Positions 58,373 through 64,000 of a DNA stretch of 64,000 bases are shown here, in pieces (position 1 is the stretch's first letter; every line of letters begins with the position of its first letter). The translations under genes and the position numbers were made by a program. The stretch comes from Nostoc sp. C052 (GTDB lineage Bacteria > Cyanobacteriota > Cyanobacteriia > Cyanobacteriales > Nostocaceae): the NCBI RefSeq assembly GCF_013393905.1, contig NZ_CP040272.1:4522001-4586000 (forward strand). Direction: 5' to 3'. Below the pieces are notes generated by a model. It was not told the DNA's origin and ran no database searches. It saw nothing but the letters and a program-made list of their open reading frames with translations.

Positions 58373-60805
58373 ATGTCCGCCAACCAATCAGCCAGAAATG
58401 TCCGTTTACTTATAGGAGGCACGGATTACACTCCCTGCCTTATCTCCTTCCAGGGCAGTGATAGCCACTTGGATCAATCTGGGCTGATTACTTTCACTGG
58501 GCAGATTGTGCTGGGGAAGGCTCTAGGATTTACTCAATCCCTAGACGATCGCAAAAGTCCCGGCGCTTTTTGCCGTGGAAAACCTGTAACTCTGGATATT
58601 GCTGATACCAATGGAAGTCTGACACGCCACCCACGGGGGACACTGCGGCTACTTACCCCTAAATATGATGTAGAAAAGCAGCAGCTAACCTTAGAAGTTG
58701 GTGATTTAATCACACTTCTTAATTTCAAAGAACCCACAGACCCAGACAAGGCAGACAACAAGCCTAGTGGCTCTCAAATTGCAGGAGATGTAATAACCAA
58801 GCTATTAAGTGAAGCTGGAATCACTGCATTCACTGGAAATTTACCAAGTACGCTCTACAATTACCCTTTAAATCTTTCAGGTTCCTATTTACAATCTGTT
58901 GGGAAATTGCTGTACGCCAGTAATCGAGTTGGGTGGATTGATAATCAAGAGCGCTTCAGAATCTCTGTGGTTAATGTCGAATCAACTCAATCTCTAGTTT
59001 CCTTGATAGTTGGCGAGAATGAGCTTTGGTATCGCCGATTGGGTGGGGCGGAATCACCTTGCGAGAAAGTGAAAGCTGTAGGTACGCAGATGGTGACGCG
59101 GGAGATTGAGCTTGATAGTGAAACTGTCACCGAGCAATACGGCTCCCCGGCGATTCTTGACCCTACATATACTGGGTTGATAGTGATTAACAGAGTCACG
59201 GAAATCCAAAAATGGGAGGAATTTGAGGGCAAATTTACCATCATTTCAAACACCGAGAAACCTTGGGGATTAATCATTCCAAGAGTTTTTTGGGATAAAT
59301 TTGCGACTCCTCCAAACTTACCCCCAGAATTATTTAGATTATTTTTAGGCGAATCACGAATTGAAGAATCAAGCTTTGAAGAAGTTGAAGCTGGCGGAAA
59401 ATTAATTCAGAAAATTACTATTTTTAATACAGATAAATCCCAATATTTGGCAGAAATTCAAGAAGCTAGACCCGATTTTATTGTGGGTAATTTCGTAGGG
59501 TTGGTAAATACGAAGCAAGTCACCGAAACCTATACCTATAGCTCTAAAGAAGTAGTTTTGAATAAAGTAACTGAGACTAAAGAGCTTGCGGTAATTCTGT
59601 TGAATGGGAGTAACGAAAACTGGGATGATTGGCAGACAATTCCAGAGTATTTTGTGACTTCTGAGTATAAGTATGAAGAATGGAAACAAGTTGATAAATA
59701 CACCTGGGAGTACCAAACTTATCGGCTTTTACCCACGGTGAAGGCTGAGGGCGGCACAGCGATTGAATATCCTGATGATGTGAACCAGAGGGCGAAACAA
59801 AAATTAGGTTTAACGTGGGATTCTAGTGAGAAACGCCGCTCTAATTCAGGGCAAGAAACGCCACCCGCGGCCGAGCGCCGCCCAACTACGGGACGCATCG
59901 AGGAAAATCCTGTTACCTACACCGCACTATTCCAAGATCCATGTAGCGGCAATTTCAAACAACGCGAGCGCACCTATAATGTGGAATTTTTGGCAGGGAT
60001 TACAGTACCTCATGAAAAATTTTTCATAAGCAGTGACAGCAGCGCTAATAAACAGCTTGAGGCGATCGCCAAGCGTGAAGGCAAATTACTCAGAGCCAGG
60101 TGGCAGGGGCAAGAAATGGCGGGGGCAATCCCCAATAGCTTACTGGGTGCGTATCAGCCGCTATTTGGGGTAAATGTAGTTGAGTTTGACGGCACAGCCC
60201 AGAATTATTTAGCTGATGGGGTATCGTGGGTTGTCACGGCACAGAAGGCATTGTGGAGTTGTGATGGCTTATGGGTAGGGCAGTCGGTATCAGCAATTCC
60301 AGTTGTTGGGGCGATTGTAATTAGTGAAAGTACGCTGACTATTAATGGTGCGATCGTCCCTGGTGCGGTTATCACGCCGGAAGGTAACGCTGTAGTAGGT
60401 GATGTGACGATTACACCAGATGGAAACGTCATAATCAACGGCGTAACCCTGCCGGCTGACGGCAGTGTAGTAATTCCAGGGACTACTACACTCCCCTATA
60501 CAGAAATTGAAACGATATCTGGAGGACTGGCATTAGGGGGAGAATGCATTTCCTATCCATACCTATTGACCACTACTACAGCAGTGATTCAAGGGGGATT
60601 AGGTATAGGGGGAAGCTGTACGGGCGGCTTCTTGCTGCTTGGAGGAATGGGGCTTGGAGGCGATTGCACAGGAGCTTATGCCTCGCTTTATTGGGAAGAT
60701 TTTAGCTGGGATGGCGTGGATGAAAGCGCTTGGAATGCCTTGCAATCATCTCCCACCTGGGAATCAGGGACTTGGGACGAGGCGGATTGGGACAGGCTTT
60801 TGTAG
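58373..60805 (+). CDS. Large distal tail / baseplate hub-like protein (810 aa)
   Basis: The N-terminal 350 residues are beta-rich (VRLLIGGTDYTPCLISFQGS; GQIVLGKALGF) as in siphophage hub proteins, with repeated LTLEVGDLITLL, IVGENELWYRRLGG. The middle is mixed. The end has three Gly/Cys repeats (GGLALGGECIS, GGLGIGGSCTGG, GGMGLGGDCTGA) and a Trp-rich tail (WEDFSWDGVDESAW). A palindrome copy (60,013) is translated as PHEKFF. It probably forms part of the tail tip that contacts fibres. The final repeats may bind partners. Confidence 0.7.
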   Translation: MSANQSARNVRLLIGGTDYTPCLISFQGSDSHLDQSGLITFTGQIVLGKALGFTQSLDDRKSPGAFCRGKPVTLDIADTNGSLTRHPRGTLRLLTPKYDVEKQQLTLEVGDLITLLNFKEPTDPDKADNKPSGSQIAGDVITKLLSEAGITAFTGNLPSTLYNYPLNLSGSYLQSVGKLLYASNRVGWIDNQERFRISVVNVESTQSLVSLIVGENELWYRRLGGAESPCEKVKAVGTQMVTREIELDSETVTEQYGSPAILDPTYTGLIVINRVTEIQKWEEFEGKFTIISNTEKPWGLIIPRVFWDKFATPPNLPPELFRLFLGESRIEESSFEEVEAGGKLIQKITIFNTDKSQYLAEIQEARPDFIVGNFVGLVNTKQVTETYTYSSKEVVLNKVTETKELAVILLNGSNENWDDWQTIPEYFVTSEYKYEEWKQVDKYTWEYQTYRLLPTVKAEGGTAIEYPDDVNQRAKQKLGLTWDSSEKRRSNSGQETPPAAERRPTTGRIEENPVTYTALFQDPCSGNFKQRERTYNVEFLAGITVPHEKFFISSDSSANKQLEAIAKREGKLLRARWQGQEMAGAIPNSLLGAYQPLFGVNVVEFDGTAQNYLADGVSWVVTAQKALWSCDGLWVGQSVSAIPVVGAIVISESTLTINGAIVPGAVITPEGNAVVGDVTITPDGNVIINGVTLPADGSVVIPGTTTLPYTEIETISGGLALGGECISYPYLLTTTTAVIQGGLGIGGSCTGGFLLLGGMGLGGDCTGAYASLYWEDFSWDGVDESAWNALQSSPTWESGTWDEADWDRLL

Positions 60806-60976
60806 TGCTGAGTGCTGAGTGGGGAGTAGGGAATAATTCTCCCCCAGTCCTCATTACCCTGCTCCCTGCTCCCCACTCCCCCATTCCCCAACCTCTAATC
60901 TAAAATCCAAAATCCCCAGTCCCAATACCCAATGACTAATGACTAATGACCAATCCCTAATCCCCAATCCCCATTT
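60806..60976. repeat. STRR-rich gap before the fibre genes
   Basis: GTGCTGA, GGGGAGT, CTCCCTG, CCCCATT, AATGACT heptad tracts of the host type fill this 171-base gap. It shows that such repeats also invade the phage region. Confidence 0.75.
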
Positions 60977-61684
60977 ATGCCAACGCTAATTTTCACCAAT
61001 GCCTGGGTAAGCCAAAGCGCCAAAATCCTTTTCCGTGGCTCTACTCCTCCTGATACTGCTAAATTCCGATTGGCGCTAGCGAACACTGCGTCTCTGGGGC
61101 GGACAAACTCACTGGCTGATTTCATCTCTAATGAACTGCTACCCACAAACGGCTATGCCAGAGCGATCGCCAATTTTGGCTCGGATGGCAGTTACGACAC
61201 CACAGATCAACGCCACGAATTACCCACCATTAGCGCCAGTTTTAGCGCTTCAGGCGGTTCTCTTCAGTTCCAAACTGCGTTTCTAATTGCCGATTCATTG
61301 GCAGTTTCATCAAAATCTTTCACCAACAGTAATGTCAACGCCACCACCGATCGCATTAGCATCACCGCTCATGGGTTTATCAACGGCGATAAGTTGGTTT
61401 TCACAGCTGACGCTCTAGCCACACTTCCCGGCGGGATTACCGCAGGCACTATTTACCAAGTCGCCAGCGCGACTACCGACGACTTTCAATTGCAACCCAA
61501 TGGCGGCGGCTCAACAGTTAATATCACAGATACCGGATCTGGGACATTCCGCGCTAGGAGCGCCAACGGCATCATCGTTGCTTATGCCGTGGAATCTTCC
61601 CCAATCACCGTACCGGATGGACAAGGTTACAGCTATCAAATTCCCCTCGTGGTATTGAATAGCGGCTATGTCACAGGAAGCTAG
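60977..61684 (+). CDS. Tail fibre/appendage protein (235 aa)
   Basis: PTLIFTNAWVSQSAKILFRG is the start, with beta-rich, Gly/Ser/Thr content (ITAHGFINGDKLVFTADAL, GGSTVNITDTGSGTFRA). Layout, low charge and position in a run of four fibre-type genes support the call. The stop overlaps the next start by 17 bases. Confidence 0.6.
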   Translation: MPTLIFTNAWVSQSAKILFRGSTPPDTAKFRLALANTASLGRTNSLADFISNELLPTNGYARAIANFGSDGSYDTTDQRHELPTISASFSASGGSLQFQTAFLIADSLAVSSKSFTNSNVNATTDRISITAHGFINGDKLVFTADALATLPGGITAGTIYQVASATTDDFQLQPNGGGSTVNITDTGSGTFRARSANGIIVAYAVESSPITVPDGQGYSYQIPLVVLNSGYVTGS

Positions 61685-62867
61685 TGAGATTTTAAAAGGG
61701 CGATCGCTTGTCAACCGCCATTTATTTCAGAAGAAAACCACTGATACAGCAGAGGCGATATCAGAGCAATCTTCACCCACTATTTACACCAACTTTGATG
61801 CCGAACTGGGCTTGGGGAGACTGCGAGATAGTAATGGAAATATCTCTTATGGCAACGCTCAAACCAATGGGGCGATCGCATTAGGCGAAAATATCAGATT
61901 GAGGAGGGGTGGCGTACTCAACAAGTATGATGCGATGCCTTCAAGAAAATTACAGCCAATCACTAACATTACAAGCAACGAAACCTTTTCCTTCGTTGCT
62001 TTATTAAGCACGGGATATTTAAATAATAATATTGCGCTAACCGCAACTAAATCGCAAAAAATTAAGGTCGGAATAGAGCCAAGAACTATATATATAGACT
62101 ATGCAGGAGGTGGCTTAGGCGGCGATACCCTAACCATCAGCTACGATGGAGGATCACTAACTACCGAACCTACAGCAGAAGGGGGCATTGGGTACAGTCT
62201 AGAACTTCAATACCAGCCAAGCGAAAATGCAGATGGCTATCTTTATTTAAGGTTGAATCCAGCCTATCCTAATTCTGGAATGGGTGGATCGGTAAGATTT
62301 AATCCCATTTTCTATGTTTGTGATGGGAAGAAAATCAAAAAGTTAAATTACGATACTGCTTATGCCGAATATGGAATACCCGCTTTACCCTCTGTCGTAG
62401 GCAACAAAATTTATATTAGTTTCAAAGAAAATCTTCCTGTCTCTACTGAGCATTTTAGAAAGATCACAATATTTGAATTCAATAGGCGATCGCTTGAACT
62501 TGAAGATGCTCAAGTTTTTGATTATACAGATGAAGATTTTATCTCGCTCCCAGACAACCAAGACTGGCGCAAAAGCTTTACCCATTCTTTTCTTGCACAC
62601 CCACCACTCGATTCTGTTGGGTGCGTAAACAGCTACAGGGAGTCACCTGTCGTGCATCTTGATAAAGACAAAAAAATTATCAATACTGCTTATTTTTCAG
62701 GAAATCTTGTTACCAAAAAAAGAATAACTTTTCAAACTAGCAAGTTCATCCCATCGACCGATCGCTGTACAACAAAATTCAAATCGAAAAATATCACCCT
62801 TGGTACAACACCAGAAATATCAACCAAATCAGAATATTGCACAATCATAGGATTATGTGTTTATTAG
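61668..62867 (+). CDS. Tail fibre/receptor-binding-type protein (399 aa)
   Basis: The first 90 residues hold a module YTNFDAELGLGRLRDSNGNI, then AQTNGAIALGENIRLRRGG, ending YDAMPS, that recurs in the next gene. The rest is beta-rich with Cys pairs near the C-terminus (DRCTTKFK, EYCTIIGLC). A receptor-binding role is plausible. Confidence 0.55.
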   Translation: MSQEASEILKGRSLVNRHLFQKKTTDTAEAISEQSSPTIYTNFDAELGLGRLRDSNGNISYGNAQTNGAIALGENIRLRRGGVLNKYDAMPSRKLQPITNITSNETFSFVALLSTGYLNNNIALTATKSQKIKVGIEPRTIYIDYAGGGLGGDTLTISYDGGSLTTEPTAEGGIGYSLELQYQPSENADGYLYLRLNPAYPNSGMGGSVRFNPIFYVCDGKKIKKLNYDTAYAEYGIPALPSVVGNKIYISFKENLPVSTEHFRKITIFEFNRRSLELEDAQVFDYTDEDFISLPDNQDWRKSFTHSFLAHPPLDSVGCVNSYRESPVVHLDKDKKIINTAYFSGNLVTKKRITFQTSKFIPSTDRCTTKFKSKNITLGTTPEISTKSEYCTIIGLCVY

Positions 62868-62868
62868 T

Positions 62869-63147
62869 ATGGATGAACTATCAATATTGCGATCGCTTGC
62901 AAACACTAATCGAAGCATCTATCACTCCAAATTAGTGCAAGCCCAAAAAGCAGTAGATCGCATCCTCGAAAACAGTGTAAAAATTCTCAATTACGATGCG
63001 GACACAGGAAATTACAGAGCGCAAAATACCGCAGGACAAATATTTTCAGCACGCGCAATTTCTAATGGTGTGTTTGCAATTGGCGACCAAGTAAGCCTCG
63101 TAGCGCCAGTGGGAGGAATACCAATCATTGATGCTATGCCGAGATAA
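62869..63147 (+). CDS. Small tail protein with the shared fibre module (92 aa)
   Basis: From ATG 62,869. It holds the module of its upstream neighbour: ILNYDADTGNYRAQNTAGQI, AISNGVFAIGDQVSLVAPVG, ending IDAMPR. It consists of little else, so it may be a trimming or adaptor copy. Confidence 0.55.
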   Translation: MDELSILRSLANTNRSIYHSKLVQAQKAVDRILENSVKILNYDADTGNYRAQNTAGQIFSARAISNGVFAIGDQVSLVAPVGGIPIIDAMPR

Positions 63148-63149
63148 AA

Positions 63150-63761
63150 GTGACTATTCAAACTGGATATGCGATCGCCGATATCGCCACATTAAAAGCC
63201 TTAACCAGTAGCCAGCGAACTGATGGTTACTCACGCCAAGTAAAAAGCGATGCCAATGGCTTGCCTAGCTGGTACACGTTCATTAGTGCCAGCAGCGCTA
63301 CTGGTGATGATGATTTGGTATTGCTGCCCAACGACAGCCCTAGTACTGGACGATGGCTTAAAAGTGGGGGCGCTGGGGGCGGCGCAAGCTTCGGAGGGCA
63401 AATCATTTGCACTTCTGGTTGTACTACAGCAGCAGGTGGGAGTGGCAAGGCGTTTCAATTTTACGCACCGCAAACTAATCTAGGGCTGATAATTCAGCCT
63501 AGTTTTGGTATCAGTATTCAGTCGGGTAGTAATGCGATCGCCATCTACAGATGGTCGGCGGAACCCAATACTGGAATGTCTGGGAAAGAAGCTACCCCAA
63601 TTGCTCAATTACCCAATACTGGGGGCAAATTCAATCTCACAATTAATTCTACCTATAAATGGGTTTCAATATTTGCGAAAAATCCAGCTAATAGCAATTA
63701 TTTAGATGGGGTTTGTTTTGTAGTTACTGGCAACGTAATTACTTTATTAGGGTATTCGTAA
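63150..63761 (+). CDS. Tail fibre protein with 'GRWL' N-terminal module (203 aa)
   Basis: From GTG 63,150. The start IADIATLKALTSSQRTDGYS and RQVKSDANGLPSWYTF, then VLLPNDSPSTGRWLKSGG, is a standard N-terminal module of cyanobacterial phage fibres. The rest is Gly/Ala-rich and beta. Its stop overlaps the next start (TAATG). Confidence 0.65.
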   Translation: MTIQTGYAIADIATLKALTSSQRTDGYSRQVKSDANGLPSWYTFISASSATGDDDLVLLPNDSPSTGRWLKSGGAGGGASFGGQIICTSGCTTAAGGSGKAFQFYAPQTNLGLIIQPSFGISIQSGSNAIAIYRWSAEPNTGMSGKEATPIAQLPNTGGKFNLTINSTYKWVSIFAKNPANSNYLDGVCFVVTGNVITLLGYS

Positions 63762-64000
63762 TGATTAATAGATTAGCTTGTAAAATATTTGCAAAAATTT
63801 TTATAAAATTGCCTCACAATTTAATGCTTGATATTCTCAAGCGATTGGAGATTGGGGTTTATTTATTCTGTCGTCGCCAGTCAGCTTTATATCCCGGATT
63901 AAAGGATTTATTGGAAAGTCTTGCAGTAAGCGAATACAACCACGCTCAAGCTTTTGCAACCCTTGGTAACTCAAAGATTCATTTGCCAGCACAGCATTTA
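63761..64000 (+). CDS. Partial gene at the right edge, possibly ferritin-like helical domain
   Basis: 80 codons visible from ATG 63,761 with no stop. INRLACKIFAKIFIKLPHNL is a basic/hydrophobic start. LEIGVYLFCRRQSALYPGLK, then LLESLAVSEYNHAQAF has an E-x2-H-like helix pattern of ferritin-like proteins. Too short to decide. Confidence 0.45.
   Translation, partial: MINRLACKIFAKIFIKLPHNLMLDILKRLEIGVYLFCRRQSALYPGLKDLLESLAVSEYNHAQAFATLGNSKIHLPAQHL

Larger units (their letters stand above)
13373..60026. repeat. Element-specific palindrome family TGAAAAATTTTTCA
   Basis: Exact 14-mers start at 13373, 19156, 20347, 21224, 28015, 37827, 41231, 50796, 52221, 55092 and 60013. Single-mismatch copies TGAATAATTTTTCA start at 23611, 49638 and 54905, and TGGAAAATTTTTCA at 34701. 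GCAAAAATTTTTCA at 20625 has two mismatches. At 19156 and 41231 the palindrome extends to a perfect 24-mer by CCTCA/TGAGG arms, and at 20347 ATCC/GGAT arms extend it. Many other copies are followed by GGA or GGTA. Copies overlap stop codons at 13384, 41242 and 54909 and lie within a few bases of others. Three are read through inside genes (34701, 37827, 60013). None occurs in 1-13,372. Confidence 0.9.
13241..64000. mobile_element. Integrated phage-like element (left end at tRNA-Thr, right end outside window)
   Basis: Everything right of the tRNA-Thr half is accessory. It includes terminase, portal, neck, tail tube, tape measure, lysozyme and tail-fibre-like genes, a tyrosine recombinase, HU, a sigma factor and a block of defence/toxin-type cargo. 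The element also carries its own palindrome family that is absent from the chromosome to the left. HIP1 octamers are as common inside as outside, suggesting long residence in cyanobacterial hosts. It is at least 50.7 kb. I cannot tell whether it is an active prophage, a plasmid-like hybrid or a decayed mosaic. Confidence 0.8.

Overview
The window comes from a filamentous, heterocyst-type cyanobacterium (Nostoc/Anabaena-like). The evidence is dense HIP1 octamers (GCGATCGC), heptanucleotide short tandem repeats, an N-II amino-acid transporter locus in the natF-natG-natH-bgtA order, and cyanobacterial families such as DUF3318 and a YbjN-type protein. No species can be named from the sequence alone.

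Positions 1-13,240 are ordinary chromosome. In order they carry the end of an asparaginase gene, an initiator tRNA, a DUF697 GTPase, a STAS-sugar transferase fusion, queE, DUF3318, YbjN, the nat transporter genes, a methyltransferase and a LysR regulator. The nat genes are interrupted by a 21-bp minisatellite and by a remnant of an Rpn/DUF4351 gene.

At 13,241-13,289 lies a displaced 3' half of a tRNA-Thr(UGU) gene. I read it as the left attachment site of an integrated element that fills the rest of the window and runs past 64,000. Its left arm (13.4-21.1 kb) holds a tightly coupled minus-strand operon: HTH protein, membrane proteins, a T5orf172/GIY-YIG protein and a membrane-anchored ATPase. 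Small accessory genes follow. From 21.2 to 29.7 kb, on the minus strand, is a head-neck-tail-tube module with a DUF4055 portal. From 29.7 to 35.1 kb are two odd tRNA-like RNAs, HU, a frameshifted tyrosine recombinase and a block of cyanobacterial unknowns that includes two DUF6464-like proteins. From 35.2 kb rightwards, mostly on the plus strand, are terminase subunits, a phage-borne sigma factor, a DUF3102 protein, tail chaperones with a canonical -1 slippery site, a 2638-aa tape measure with an embedded HExxH motif, then tail proteins and a lysozyme.

A cargo block at 49.9-56.6 kb interrupts the tail genes. It holds a TumE-like pair, pentapeptide-repeat proteins and a divergent pair of TRADD-N-associated membrane protein and HTH-NACHT NTPase. 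The virion genes look like one standard siphovirus order, ter-portal-neck-tail tube-chaperone-tape measure, in which the portal-to-tail-tube block has been moved and inverted. No major capsid gene is recognisable.

The most striking unexplained signal is a 14-bp perfect palindrome, TGAAAAATTTTTCA. It occurs 11 times exactly, with at least five near copies, across 13.37-60.03 kb and not in the flanking chromosome. Copies sit mainly at or just after stop codons and between single-gene cassettes. They may be operators of an element-wide regulator, segregation or packaging sites, or boundaries at which cassettes are exchanged.
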